Origin: Klebsiella variicola
GTDB lineage: Bacteria; Pseudomonadota; Gammaproteobacteria; Enterobacterales; Enterobacteriaceae
Assembly: GCF_000828055.2 (NCBI RefSeq)
Contig: NZ_CP010523.2
Location: forward strand, 3,720,001 to 3,784,000
DNA length: 64,000 bases
Reading direction: 5' to 3'
Shown: positions 44,261 to 54,530 of the stretch, piece after piece
How the letters are laid out: each line of letters starts with the position of its first letter
Position numbering within the stretch: position 1 is the stretch's first letter
Translations under genes and position numbers: made by a program
Notes under the pieces: generated by a model
What the model was told of the DNA's origin: nothing
The model's database searches: none
Seen by the model: the letters and a program-made list of their open reading frames with translations, nothing else

Positions 44261-45301
44261 TTACTGCGCGTCAAGCTGATGACGACGATATTCCCCCTGT
44301 CGCTCCAGCATCCAGCCCGGATATTCGCGCGGCAGGGCGCTGACCGCGTCAAGCTGTCGCAACTCATCATCGCTCAGGCGGATAGCGGTCGCAGCGATGT
44401 TATCCTGCAACTGCTCGGCCCGTTTGGCGCCAATAATGACGCTGGTCACCGCCGGCTGATGCAGCAGCCACGCCAGGGCAATCTGCGCCACCGATACCCC
44501 TTTTGCTTCAGCTATCACCCGCATGACGTCGATGCAATCAAATGCGCGCGCTTTATCCACGGGCGGAAAGTCGAACGCCAGGCGACGACCACCCGCTTCC
44601 GCCTCGCCGTCGCGGCGGTATTTCCCGCTCAGCAGGCCGCCCGCCAGCGGACTCCAGACCATCAGGCCGAGTCCTTCGCTTTGCAGCATCGGCACCAGCT
44701 CACGTTCCAGGTCACGCCCGGCAATCGTGTAGTAGGCCTGCAGAGAAGCAAAGCGCGAGAGTCCAAGGCGTTCCGCGATGCCCAGCGCTTTGGCGATTTG
44801 CCAGGCCGCCCAGTTTGAAACACCGATGTAGCGCACATGCCCCTGCTGTACCAGCGTATCCAGGGCCGACAATGTCTCTTCGATCGGCGTCGCCGGATCG
44901 AAGCCGTGCAATTGATAGAGATCGATATGATCGAGCTGCAGGCGGCGCAGGCTCTCTTTCACGCTGCCCATGATGTGGTACCGTGAGCTGCCGCGCGAGT
45001 TCACGCCGGCGGTGCCGGTTTCGCCAAACACTTTGGTCGCCACCACCACGTTTTCACGCGGGATTTTCAGATTTATCAGCGCCTGACCGGTAATCTCTTC
45101 AGAGCGCCCTTCCGAGTAGACGTTGGCGGTATCGATAAAGTTGATCCCGGCGTCCAGCGCGCTGCCGACCAGCTGTTCGGCTTCAGCCTGGCGCAGCTGG
45201 CCGATTTTGCCCCACATCCCTTCTTCGCCGCCGAAGGTCATGGTGCCCAGGCACAGCTCAGAGACAAACAGACCGGTATTGCCCAGTTTTTGATATCGCA
45301 T
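44261..45301 (-). CDS. Aldo/keto reductase
   Basis: Starting at the ATG at 45301 (MRYQKLGNTGLFVSELCLG), with GAGGAGAG upstream, gives 346 aa. The catalytic tetrad of the superfamily is visible: Asp and Tyr in FIDTANVYSEG, Lys in VATKVFG and His in QLHGFD. The C-terminal SVIIGAKRAEQLQDNI block binds NADPH. The natural carbonyl substrate is unknown. It follows ybiR on the same strand with a 107-bp gap and has its own terminator; E. coli has no gene here. Confidence 0.9.
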   Translation of the reverse strand: MRYQKLGNTGLFVSELCLGTMTFGGEEGMWGKIGQLRQAEAEQLVGSALDAGINFIDTANVYSEGRSEEITGQALINLKIPRENVVVATKVFGETGTAGVNSRGSSRYHIMGSVKESLRRLQLDHIDLYQLHGFDPATPIEETLSALDTLVQQGHVRYIGVSNWAAWQIAKALGIAERLGLSRFASLQAYYTIAGRDLERELVPMLQSEGLGLMVWSPLAGGLLSGKYRRDGEAEAGGRRLAFDFPPVDKARAFDCIDVMRVIAEAKGVSVAQIALAWLLHQPAVTSVIIGAKRAEQLQDNIAATAIRLSDDELRQLDAVSALPREYPGWMLERQGEYRRHQLDAQ

Positions 45302-45408
45302 AGCACTCTCCTCAACAGGATGGTTAACGTCAGCGGTATAGTTATACCGCTGTGTCGAGGCGTGCGAATGGGGTGTTTCTGTCAGTTTCTTGCCCAATTC
45401 TGCAGAAA

Positions 45409-46521
45409 TCAGGCGCAGAGTTTAAAGAGCCAATAGCCGCTGATGGCCGCCCATAGCAGCATAGGAATGGAGTAAAGATGGAAGCGCCACCAGATCCGCC
45501 GATCGCTGGCCATGCGCAGGGCGATGATATTGGCCAGCGATCCTGGCAGCAGACCAAAGCCGCCCACGTTAACCGCCCAGGCAAGCAGTATCGACGGCGG
45601 GACATAGTTGAGCAGCAGAATGGTCGAGGGCACATTACTGATCACCTGAGACAGGCCGATGGCGGTCAGCCACAGTCCGCCGCCGGAAAGCGTCCCGACG
45701 CCGCTCAGCACATGATGCAGCGCCGGAAGCTGGGTCAGCAGGTGGACGTCGATAAACATCACCATAAACACCAGCAGCAGCGACCAGTCCACATGGACGA
45801 TCACCGCCCGGGCCAGAATCAGGAAGCCCAGCAGCACCAGCGCCAGCCCCCACAGCGCCTGATTCATCTCCAGCGCCGTCAGGAACACCAGATACAATCC
45901 CAGACAGCTCCAGACCAGCTTAGGCTGCCACGATGGCGCCTTATCGCTACTCTGGTAGCTGAGCCGGTTTGCCGGGAAACAGAACCAGCACAGCACCAGC
46001 AGGGTCAACATCATTGCCGCCGCCAGGGGTAACATCTCGCCGATAAACCCGACGAAAGAGAGGCCGGACCGTCCCCACAGCAAAATGTTCTGTGGGTTGC
46101 CGATCGGCGTCAGCAGCGACCCGGCGTTAACCGCCAGCGCTTCGAAGATAATCAGACGGTTAACCGGGATCGCACACCACTTTTTCAGCGTCAGCGTCAG
46201 CGGCACCACAATAAACAGGGCCACATCGTTGGTCAGGAAGGTGGACAGGAGCGCTGCCGCCAGCACCATAAAGATGGCCAGCTGGCGCTCAGTCACGAAG
46301 CGGCGGGCCATTTTCCTCCCCAGCACGTCAAAGTAGCCGCTCAGTTCAATGCCCTTGGTCAACAGCATCAGGCCGCTGAGCGTGATGATGGTATGCCAGT
46401 CAATGGCCGCCGGCCAGCTTGCCGGGACAAACGGCACGATGGCGCTGAGCACGCAGGCGATAATCAGCAGCAGGTGTAAAAAACGGTCGCGCAGCAGCGA
46501 CTGAATAAAGGGAAGAGTCAT
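45409..46521 (-). CDS. ybiR: YbiR, anion permease-like membrane protein
   Basis: The 370-aa protein has about ten to eleven transmembrane segments and belongs to the ArsB/NhaD/CitM-type ion transporter superfamily ([41 protein letters not shown]). The substrate is not known. It overlaps the end of mntR by four bases, forming an mntR-ybiR operon as in E. coli, which hints at a connection with metal homeostasis. Confidence 0.92.
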   Translation of the reverse strand: MTLPFIQSLLRDRFLHLLLIIACVLSAIVPFVPASWPAAIDWHTIITLSGLMLLTKGIELSGYFDVLGRKMARRFVTERQLAIFMVLAAALLSTFLTNDVALFIVVPLTLTLKKWCAIPVNRLIIFEALAVNAGSLLTPIGNPQNILLWGRSGLSFVGFIGEMLPLAAAMMLTLLVLCWFCFPANRLSYQSSDKAPSWQPKLVWSCLGLYLVFLTALEMNQALWGLALVLLGFLILARAVIVHVDWSLLLVFMVMFIDVHLLTQLPALHHVLSGVGTLSGGGLWLTAIGLSQVISNVPSTILLLNYVPPSILLAWAVNVGGFGLLPGSLANIIALRMASDRRIWWRFHLYSIPMLLWAAISGYWLFKLCA

Positions 46522-46991
46522 GCTTCCTGGGATCCCTGTTTCTGGGTAAATTTCAGGAACATCGCCAGCGTCTCTTCACTCACGTGATGCTCCATTCCCT
46601 CCGCATCGCGGCGGGCGATTTCCGGACTGACGCCAATGGCCAGCAGAAAGTTTTCCACAATCTGGTGGCGTTCGCGACTTTCCTGGGCCAGCTTTTCCCC
46701 TTCCGGGGTTAAGAAGATCCCGCGCCAGGGGATCTGTTCGATCAGACCCACGCTGGCCAGGCGTTTGAGCATTTTGGCGACCGTGGGCTGCGAAACGCCA
46801 AGACGCGCCGCCATATCCACCTGGCGCGCCTCCCCCACTTCGTTGATCAGATCGGAGATCAGCTCCACATAGTCATCGATCAGTTCGCGGCGATGCGCTT
46901 CCCGCACCTGACGGAACCCCTCAACGTGCTCTTCAACATTTACTAACTGCGTCACTTTTTTTGTTATTGGCTTACCTGCGCGACGGTTCAT
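46518..46991 (-). CDS. mntR: MntR, manganese-responsive regulator
   Basis: The 157-aa DtxR-family protein has an N-terminal winged helix (about residues 40-75, [19 protein letters not shown]) and a dimerisation domain with the Mn(II) ligands in the [11 protein letters not shown] stretch. With Mn(II) bound it represses manganese uptake and mntS and activates efflux. It is divergent from mntS, and a palindromic MntR-like box lies between them. Confidence 0.95.
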   Translation of the reverse strand: MNRRAGKPITKKVTQLVNVEEHVEGFRQVREAHRRELIDDYVELISDLINEVGEARQVDMAARLGVSQPTVAKMLKRLASVGLIEQIPWRGIFLTPEGEKLAQESRERHQIVENFLLAIGVSPEIARRDAEGMEHHVSEETLAMFLKFTQKQGSQEA

Positions 46992-47098
46992 TGTGCTTCC
47001 TCATTCGTGTGACGCGTCAAGCATCATATAAAAAGATCCACATTGTAATGGATTGCGCCAAGAGCACAAAAAATTAACGTTTTAGCCATAGCTATAAA

Positions 47099-47116
47099 AT
47101 ATAGCCTGTGCTATAT
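47099..47116. promoter_or_regulatory. MntR-type box upstream of mntS
   Basis: ATATAGC-CTGT-GCTATAT is a perfect 7-bp inverted repeat 60 bp upstream of mntS. It matches the half-site pattern (ATAGC/GCTAT) of enterobacterial MntR boxes. A second partial TAGC/GCTA repeat lies just upstream near 47084-47096. Confidence 0.75.
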
Positions 47117-47176
47117 CTGTATGTAATGCAAACAGCCATCATGGATTGACGGCGTGAACAGGCAGGAGGAGAGCAG

Positions 47177-47302
47177 ATGAACGAATTCAAGAGGTGCTTA
47201 AACGTGTTTAGCCATTCCCCTTTTAAAGTACGATTAATGCTGATCGGTATGCTGTGCGAGATGATCAACGGTAAACCACAGCAGGGCAAACCCCATTCCT
47301 AA
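47177..47302 (+). CDS. mntS: MntS, small protein raising intracellular manganese
   Basis: This 41-codon gene reads MNEFKRCLNVFSHSPFKVRL and continues MLIGMLCEMINGKPQQGKPHS. The first residues and the FSHSPFKVRLML core match E. coli MntS (42 aa). AGGAGGAGAG precedes the ATG. MntS is made when manganese is low and inhibits the exporter MntP, letting Mn(II) accumulate. It is divergent from mntR as in E. coli and is followed by a terminator. Confidence 0.93.
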   Translation: MNEFKRCLNVFSHSPFKVRLMLIGMLCEMINGKPQQGKPHS

Positions 47303-47303
47303 G

Positions 47304-47331
47304 GCGGCGTCGCGGTACGCCGCTTCATTTT
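47304..47331 (+). terminator. Terminator of mntS
   Basis: GCGGCGT (47304-47310) pairs with ACGCCGC (47317-47323), followed by TTCATTTTT. It begins two bases after the mntS stop codon. Confidence 0.7.
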
Positions 47332-47570
47332 TCTGTCATCTTCTGCCGGTAAAATGACCGGTTTCCCCCGTTTCCCTGACCTTTTTTCAAGTTTTGTAAG
47401 CGCCCTCGCAAAACAATCTGTTATGTCTGGTTGACCTTACCATTTACAAGCCCTATCTTTGCACAGCCCTGCCACATTCGCGGCTCGCAGAGACCCTCTT
47501 CACGCACTGTCCAGCAGGTTTTACCCCTTGTCGCCAGGGGATGCGCATGGCCTCTTTTTGATTGTTTACT

Positions 47571-49151
47571 ATGAATGTCACCACCCTGAAAGATACGCTG
47601 GTCGCCCGCCGACTGGCACTGAACCCATGGACAGGATTCTACTTTTTACAATCGCTGTTGATTAACCTGGCGCTGGGCTATGAATTTAGCCTGCTCTATA
47701 CCGTGGCATTTACCTGCGTGTTACATCTTCTGTGGCGCGCTTTTCCGCGCGTCCAGAAAGGGGTAGTCGGCGCCTATTCGCTGCTGGCGGCCCTGTATTA
47801 CCCCTTTGGCCAGGCTTACGGCGCCCCCAATTTCAACACCTTGCTGGCGCTGCACGCGACCAACGTGGAAGAATCTACGGAAATTCTGACCATCTTCCCG
47901 TGGTACAACTATCTGCTGGCGGTCTTCATTTTCGCACTGGGGATCATTGCGGTCCGCCGCAGGATCGTTGAGCCCTCCCGCTGGGGAAAAATGGAGACCC
48001 TGGGCCTGCTGTTCAGCGTCGGGATCTTCTTTCTGCAGCCGGTGCAAAACCTCGCCTGGGGCGGCGTGTTCAAGGTGATTGACACCGGTTATCCGGCCTT
48101 TCGTTTTGTGAAAGACGTGGTGGTGAATAATAACGAGGTGCTGGACGAGCAGGCGCGAATGGCGCAGCTGGCCGGCATGAAAGACAGCTGGCACGTGCTG
48201 GCGGTGAAGCCAAAGTACCATCTCTATGTGGTGGTGATTGGCGAGAGCGCCCGTCGCGACGCCCTCGGCGCCTTCGGCGGCCACTGGGATAACACGCCGT
48301 TTGCCAGCTCAGTAAACGGTTATCTGTTTAACAACTATGTCGCCGCCAGCGGCTCGACGCAGAAATCGCTCGGCCTGACGCTTAACCGGGTGGTCGACGG
48401 CAAACCGCAGTTTCAGGATAACTTTGTCACCCTCGCCAACCGCGCGGGTTTCCAGACCTGGTGGTTCTCCAACCAGGGGCAGATTGGCGAGTACGACACC
48501 GCTATCGCCAGCATCGCCAAACGTGCGGATGAAGTCCAGTTCCTGAAAAACGGCGATTTCGAGGCCAATAAAAATACTCAGGACGAGCAGTTATTAAAGC
48601 TGACCGAGCAGGTACTCTCTACGCAGCGCACCCAGCCGCAGCTGATTGTCCTGCATCTGATGGGCTCTCACCCGCAGGCCTGCGATCGGACCAAAGGCAA
48701 GTACACGGTTTTCGTCCAGTCGAAAGAGACCTCCTGTTATCTCTACAGCATGACGCAGACCGATTCGCTGCTGGCTAAGCTATACAGTCAGTTGCAAAAC
48801 TCCGGCGATACCTTTTCACTGACCTACTTTTCCGATCATGGTCTGGCGTTCAAGGAGCGGGGAAAAGAGGTGCAGTATCTGGCGCATGACGATAAGTTCC
48901 AGCAGAACTTCCAGGTGCCGTTTATGGTGCTGTCCAGCGATGACAAAGCGCATAAAGTGATTAAAGCGCAGCGCTCAGCGAATGATTTCCTCAGTTTCTT
49001 CTCCCAGTGGACCGGGATCAAGGCGGCGGAAATCGTCCCGCGCTATCGTTTTATCTCTGAGCAAAAGGCCGGTCCGGTGTACATCACCAACTTCCAGCTG
49101 CAGAAGGTGGACTACGCTCACCTCGGTACCGATGAGTTCACCGTCAATTAA
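47571..49151 (+). CDS. opgE: OpgE (YbiP), phosphoethanolamine transferase
   Basis: The ATG at 47571 gives a 526-aa protein beginning MNVTTLKDTLVARRLALNPW. About five N-terminal transmembrane segments precede a periplasmic alkaline-phosphatase-like sulfatase domain with VVIGESARRD, the GSTQKS nucleophile region, HLMGSHPQACDR and FSDHG metal-binding blocks. E. coli YbiP/OpgE adds phosphoethanolamine to osmoregulated periplasmic glucans. No good ribosome binding site precedes the ATG; a TTG nine bases upstream is in frame but less likely. Confidence 0.92.
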   Translation: MNVTTLKDTLVARRLALNPWTGFYFLQSLLINLALGYEFSLLYTVAFTCVLHLLWRAFPRVQKGVVGAYSLLAALYYPFGQAYGAPNFNTLLALHATNVEESTEILTIFPWYNYLLAVFIFALGIIAVRRRIVEPSRWGKMETLGLLFSVGIFFLQPVQNLAWGGVFKVIDTGYPAFRFVKDVVVNNNEVLDEQARMAQLAGMKDSWHVLAVKPKYHLYVVVIGESARRDALGAFGGHWDNTPFASSVNGYLFNNYVAASGSTQKSLGLTLNRVVDGKPQFQDNFVTLANRAGFQTWWFSNQGQIGEYDTAIASIAKRADEVQFLKNGDFEANKNTQDEQLLKLTEQVLSTQRTQPQLIVLHLMGSHPQACDRTKGKYTVFVQSKETSCYLYSMTQTDSLLAKLYSQLQNSGDTFSLTYFSDHGLAFKERGKEVQYLAHDDKFQQNFQVPFMVLSSDDKAHKVIKAQRSANDFLSFFSQWTGIKAAEIVPRYRFISEQKAGPVYITNFQLQKVDYAHLGTDEFTVN

Positions 49152-49194
49152 TCGTGCAGGCCGGGCCAGTCGCTCAGGCTGGCCGGCAACAGGC

Positions 49195-49227
49195 AAAAAA
49201 AATCCGCCCCGAAAGGCGGATTTTTTA
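49195..49227. terminator. Bidirectional terminator between opgE and ompX
   Basis: ATCCGCC (49202-49208) pairs with GGCGGAT (49215-49221) around CCGAAA, flanked by seven A and six T, so it can serve both convergent genes. Confidence 0.88.
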
Positions 49228-49241
49228 TATCACCGGAGTGA

Positions 49242-49757
49242 TTAGAAGCGGTAACCCACGCCAGCAATCCAGGTACCGACGTCAACGTTACGAATACGAG
49301 ACTGCTCGTAGGAGAAGTCCAGAGCAACGTTTTCGATCGGGTTGAACTGCAGACCAGCACCGTAGGAGAAACCGTAGTCGCTCATATCGGATTTCTGGTT
49401 CGGGAAGTTGTTGTTCTGGAATTTACCGTAACCAACACCCACTACACCGTAGATGCTTGCCCAGTCGTTCAGACGGTAAGCCGGACCTGCGGTGATGCCG
49501 TAGTACTGACCTTTGTTGTAAGTACCGTTGCTGGTGTTATCCTTTTCGGTGTAGGTGAAGGAACCGATAACGCCCAGCGGGTTGTTATCTTGCTCGTAAC
49601 GGTATTTCAGGTTGAAACCGCCAGCTTTGTTCGCTTTACCCTGCATGTCGCTCTGCGCGTAACCGCCGGTTACGGTAGAAGTTGCAGCAAATGCAGTGGT
49701 ACCTACGGATGCAGCCAGAACAACGGCCAGTGCTGAAAGACGTGCAATTTTATTCAT
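49242..49757 (-). CDS. ompX: OmpX, outer-membrane beta-barrel protein
   Basis: Starting at the ATG at 49757, after GAGGTGG, gives 171 aa, the same length as E. coli OmpX. The signal peptide ends at TAFA before ATSTVTGGY. Alternating hydrophobic/polar strands and the C-terminal GVGYRF with terminal Phe indicate an eight-stranded outer-membrane barrel. Surface loops (around residues 75-85 and 118-127) differ from E. coli. It is a stress-responsive porin-like adhesin. Confidence 0.96.
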   Translation of the reverse strand: MNKIARLSALAVVLAASVGTTAFAATSTVTGGYAQSDMQGKANKAGGFNLKYRYEQDNNPLGVIGSFTYTEKDNTSNGTYNKGQYYGITAGPAYRLNDWASIYGVVGVGYGKFQNNNFPNQKSDMSDYGFSYGAGLQFNPIENVALDFSYEQSRIRNVDVGTWIAGVGYRF

Positions 49758-50108
49758 AACCACCTCAAATGTGTTTCTAATAAGTCCTAAGCCTTAAATA
49801 TATCAAAAACTTTTGGGAAACTCTTTGGAGTTTACATTGTCTAACATACTTTTTCATGTAACCAAAAGTTTCCATATTTCTATAACAATATGGAAAACAA
49901 CAATTTTTGGCGTTAACGTACATCTTAACGCTCATTAAGAAATTCGCAAGCATCCAGATTAATCTTAATCACCTGGCGAATTTCTCAGCAATGTGCGCCA
50001 TTCTACTGTTTTTGCCTCTGTTTTTTTCAACATTAGCTCAACCGTCAGCAGGTTATTCCAGTACACTGGCACTTTTACGACTTTTGACAAAACCTGACAG
50101 GAGAAAGG
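49758..50108. other. Intergenic region between ompX and rhtA
   Basis: This 351-bp AT-rich region holds the ompX promoter and leader and the rhtA promoter. It contains a perfect 10-bp inverted repeat TTTCCATATT (49869-49878) / AATATGGAAA (49887-49896) and a 9-bp pair AACTTTTGG (49808-49816) / CCAAAAGTT (49862-49870). An open frame upstream of rhtA lacks coding character. No sRNA is recognised. Confidence 0.5.
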
Positions 50109-50996
50109 ATGCCCGGTCCATCCCGAAAAGCGGCGGCATGGTTGCCGATTCTGGTGATTTTAATCGCCATGACCTCGATTCAGAGCGGCGCATCGCTCGC
50201 CAAATCGCTGTTCCCGTTGGTCGGCGCCCCGGGGGTCACCGCCCTGCGCCTGGCGCTCGGGACGCTGATTTTGGTGGTCGTGTTCAAGCCATGGCGGTTA
50301 CGTTTCTCCCCGGCGCAGCGCGTGCCGCTGCTACTGTACGGCCTGGCGCTCGGCGCGATGAACTATCTCTTTTATTTATCCCTGCAGCGTATTCCGCTCG
50401 GCGTGGCGGTAGCCCTGGAGTTTACCGGCCCGCTGGCGGTGGCGCTGTTTGGTTCGCGCCGACCGCTGGATTTTGTCTGGGTGGCGCTGGCGATCCTCGG
50501 ACTGTGGTATCTCCTGCCGCTGGGGCAGAACGTGGCGCAGGTCGATTTAACCGGCGCGCTCTTTGCCCTGGGCGCCGGCGCCTGCTGGGCGGTCTATATT
50601 CTGACCGGGCAGCGCGCCGGTGAAGAGCATGGGCCAGCCACGGTGGCGATGGGGTCGCTCATCGCCTCGCTGGTGTTTGTTCCGTTAGGCATGGCGCAGG
50701 CTACGGATACGCTGTGGCAATGGTCGCTGCTGCCGATGGGGCTGGGGATTGCTATTCTCTCAACCGCGCTGCCCTACTCTCTCGAAATGATGGCCTTGAC
50801 GCGCCTGCCGACGCGCACCTTCGGCACGCTGATGAGCCTTGAACCAGCATTAGCCGCCCTTTCCGGTATGGTCTTCCTCGGCGAAACGTTGAAGCTCTCC
50901 CAGACCCTGGCGCTGGGCGCGATCATTATCGCCTCGATGGGCGCCACGCTGACCATGCAGCGACAAAGTAAAATCGAGCAAGTCGATATCAATTAA
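50109..50996 (+). CDS. rhtA: RhtA, threonine/homoserine exporter
   Basis: The 295-aa protein has ten transmembrane segments with two EamA repeats (drug/metabolite transporter superfamily), with blocks SIQSGASLAKSLFPLVGAPG and YSLEMMALTRLPTRTFG. It exports threonine, homoserine and related amino acids. CAGGAGAAAGG precedes the ATG. Length equals that of E. coli RhtA, and the order ompX-rhtA-dps is conserved. Confidence 0.95.
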   Translation: MPGPSRKAAAWLPILVILIAMTSIQSGASLAKSLFPLVGAPGVTALRLALGTLILVVVFKPWRLRFSPAQRVPLLLYGLALGAMNYLFYLSLQRIPLGVAVALEFTGPLAVALFGSRRPLDFVWVALAILGLWYLLPLGQNVAQVDLTGALFALGAGACWAVYILTGQRAGEEHGPATVAMGSLIASLVFVPLGMAQATDTLWQWSLLPMGLGIAILSTALPYSLEMMALTRLPTRTFGTLMSLEPALAALSGMVFLGETLKLSQTLALGAIIIASMGATLTMQRQSKIEQVDIN

Positions 50997-51141
50997 CATT
51001 CTGTTACGCCGCCGGCCCGTGAGAAATCCGGGCCGTTCAGCTAAATATAACCCTATGATATTTAGCGATTTTCAAAATAACCAACCACTTTGCGCTATCG
51101 AAGTGATATGGCCTGCCGATGCCTCACTCTTTGAAACCCTT

Positions 51142-51150
51142 GCTATACTT
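51142..51150 (+). promoter_or_regulatory. -10 region of the dps promoter
   Basis: GCTATACTT lies about 85 bp upstream of dps. The C before TATACT fits sigma-S preference, in line with dps being a stationary-phase gene; no good -35 is evident, as expected for sigma S or OxyR-assisted initiation. Confidence 0.55.
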
Positions 51151-51203
51151 AGTCCCGAAGTTACCTGGGACAACGCTCCACATCATTCAGATTTGAAGTG
51201 TGA

Positions 51204-51737
<534 letters not shown>

Positions 51738-51743
51738 GGCTTT

Positions 51744-51781
51744 GCCGCCGGCCGCAGCGCGGTCGGCGGCGCCTTTACTTT
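51744..51781 (+). terminator. Terminator of dps
   Basis: GCCGCCGGCCGC (51744-51755) pairs with GCGGTCGGCGGC (51759-51770), with one G-T wobble, and is followed by GCCTTTACTTTT. Confidence 0.75.
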
Positions 51782-51996
51782 TCCCGCCCACCTTTCTGTT
51801 TTCCGTTCTATCCGTTTCCCCTTCTATGCTTTTCGTCCCCCTGCTGGCCATGCACTGTTTTAGGGCGCCAAATTGATGAAAATGCGCGCAAAAGTAAAAC
51901 AATTGTAATAATCACCTCACACAATCGTTACGTTGAGATTGTTTTCCCATCAGGGTTTGCGCTAAAAATGTGCTCGTTATTCAGCAACTCTATAAC

Positions 51997-52025
51997 GCAC
52001 CAAAGTGACGCCCCATCCTGGTGCA
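51997..52025. promoter_or_regulatory. NtrC-like binding sites of glnH
   Basis: GCACCAAAGTGACGC (51997-52011) and the adjacent GCCCCATCCTGGTGCA (52010-52025) each contain one good half of the NtrC dyad GCACCA-N3-TGGTGC. They lie about 90 bp upstream of the sigma-54 promoter, a usual position for this enhancer. Confidence 0.6.
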
Positions 52026-52095
52026 GTGAGTGCCTGTCATGATCGAAATTGTGCAACCGCTCGCGCTTCGTTTGTTGAAAAACAACAGCTTGTAA

Positions 52096-52914
<819 letters not shown>

Positions 52915-53039
52915 TAAGAACACACTTCGCCAGACGCAGCTCCGGCGACATCACAACGGTCTTCCGGCACAGACTCGGCGGGAGACCGTATTTTGGCGGA
53001 GGATTTCCTCTGCTCTCGACACGGTAACAGGAACGTATT

Positions 53040-53699
53040 ATGCAGTTTGACTGGAGTGCCATCTGGCCTGCCATTCCGATTTTGCTGGAAGGCGCCAAAA
53101 TGACGCTGTGGATTTCCGTCCTCGGCCTGGCCGGCGGCCTGATAATCGGTCTGGTGGCCGGTTTCGCCCGCTGCTTCGGCGGCTGGATCGCCAACCACAT
53201 CGCACTGGTGTTTATTGAAATCATTCGCGGCACCCCGATTGTGGTGCAGGTCATGTTCATCTACTTTGCGCTGCCGATGGCCTTTAGCGACCTGCGCATC
53301 GACCCCTTCTCCGCAGCGGTAGTGACCATCATGATTAACTCGGGCGCCTATATCGCGGAAATTACCCGCGGCGCGGTGCTCTCCATTCATAAAGGCTTCC
53401 GCGAAGCGGGCCTGGCGCTGGGCCTGTCGCGTCGCGAAACCATTCGCCACGTGATCCTGCCGCTTGCGCTACGCCGCATGCTGCCGCCGCTGGGCAACCA
53501 GTGGATTATCAGCATCAAGGATACCTCGCTGTTCATCGTCATCGGCGTCGCCGAACTGACCCGTCAGGGACAGGAGATCATCGCGGGCAACTTCCGCGCC
53601 CTGGAAATCTGGAGCGCCGTTGCTGTTATCTACCTGATTATCACCCTGGTCCTGAGCTTTATTCTGCGTCGTCTTGAAAGAAGGATGAAAATCCTGTGA
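53040..53699 (+). CDS. glnP: GlnP, glutamine ABC transporter permease
   Basis: The 219-aa inner-membrane protein has about five transmembrane segments and the permease EAA loop ([33 protein letters not shown], in two parts). It forms a homodimeric channel with two GlnQ subunits. Its stop overlaps the GTG start of glnQ (GTGA), implying coupling. Length equals that of E. coli GlnP. Confidence 0.97.
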   Translation: MQFDWSAIWPAIPILLEGAKMTLWISVLGLAGGLIIGLVAGFARCFGGWIANHIALVFIEIIRGTPIVVQVMFIYFALPMAFSDLRIDPFSAAVVTIMINSGAYIAEITRGAVLSIHKGFREAGLALGLSRRETIRHVILPLALRRMLPPLGNQWIISIKDTSLFIVIGVAELTRQGQEIIAGNFRALEIWSAVAVIYLIITLVLSFILRRLERRMKIL

Positions 53700-54418
53700 T
53701 TGAATTTAAAAACGTCTCCAAGCACTTTGGCCCGACCCAGGTGCTGCACGATATCTCCCTGAAAATTAATCAGGGTGAAGTGGTGGTCATTATCGGCCCG
53801 TCCGGCTCCGGTAAATCGACGATGCTGCGCTGCATCAATAAACTGGAAGAGATCACCAGCGGCGATCTGATTGTCGATGGCCTGAAGGTCAACGACCCGA
53901 AGGTGGACGAACGTCTGATTCGTCAGGAAGCCGGGATGGTATTTCAGCAGTTTTATCTGTTCCCGCACCTCACGGCGCTGGAGAACGTCATGTTTGGTCC
54001 GCTGCGGGTGCGCGGCGCCAGCAAGCAGGCGGCAGAGAAGCAGGCGAAAGATCTGCTGGCGAAAGTCGGCCTGGCCGAGCGCGCGCATCACTATCCGTCT
54101 GAACTCTCCGGCGGCCAGCAGCAGCGTGTGGCCATTGCCCGCGCGCTGGCGGTGAAGCCAAAGATGATGCTGTTTGATGAACCGACCTCCGCGCTCGACC
54201 CGGAACTGCGCCATGAAGTGCTCAAGGTGATGCAGGATCTGGCTGAAGAGGGGATGACGATGGTGATCGTAACCCACGAAATCGGCTTTGCCGAAAAAGT
54301 GGCTTCGCGATTGATCTTTATCGACAAAGGACGCATTGCTGAAGACGGCAACCCGCAGGAGCTGGTGAAGAACCCGCCAAGCCCGCGCCTGCGCGAATTC
54401 CTGCAGCACGTCGCCTGA
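53696..54418 (+). CDS. glnQ: GlnQ, glutamine ABC transporter ATPase
   Basis: The 240-aa ATPase starts with GTG ([19 protein letters not shown]). Walker A is GPSGSGKST, the signature LSGGQQQR and Walker [13 protein letters not shown], followed by the THEIGFA switch histidine. It powers GlnHP-dependent glutamine import. A hairpin with a short T run follows the operon. Confidence 0.97.
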   Translation: MIEFKNVSKHFGPTQVLHDISLKINQGEVVVIIGPSGSGKSTMLRCINKLEEITSGDLIVDGLKVNDPKVDERLIRQEAGMVFQQFYLFPHLTALENVMFGPLRVRGASKQAAEKQAKDLLAKVGLAERAHHYPSELSGGQQQRVAIARALAVKPKMMLFDEPTSALDPELRHEVLKVMQDLAEEGMTMVIVTHEIGFAEKVASRLIFIDKGRIAEDGNPQELVKNPPSPRLREFLQHVA

Positions 54419-54425
54419 CCCGCAA

Positions 54426-54460
54426 CGGCTCTCTTCCTCCGCGGAGAGAGCCGCTTTTCC
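54426..54460 (+). terminator. Terminator of glnHPQ
   Basis: CGGCTCTC (54426-54433) pairs perfectly with GAGAGCCG (54446-54453), followed by CTTTTCC. It lies just after the glnQ stop. Confidence 0.65.
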
Positions 54461-54530
54461 AGATTCCTCTTCCCTCCCCTTCCGCCATCGGCTTCTATAC
54501 TTACCCGTTTACGTTGCAACGGAGGTGCCC

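Noticed and set aside
49907-50623. Alternative open frame overlapping rhtA
   Set aside because: Its translation is Arg/Gly-rich shadow sequence, while the rhtA frame encodes a complete EamA protein.
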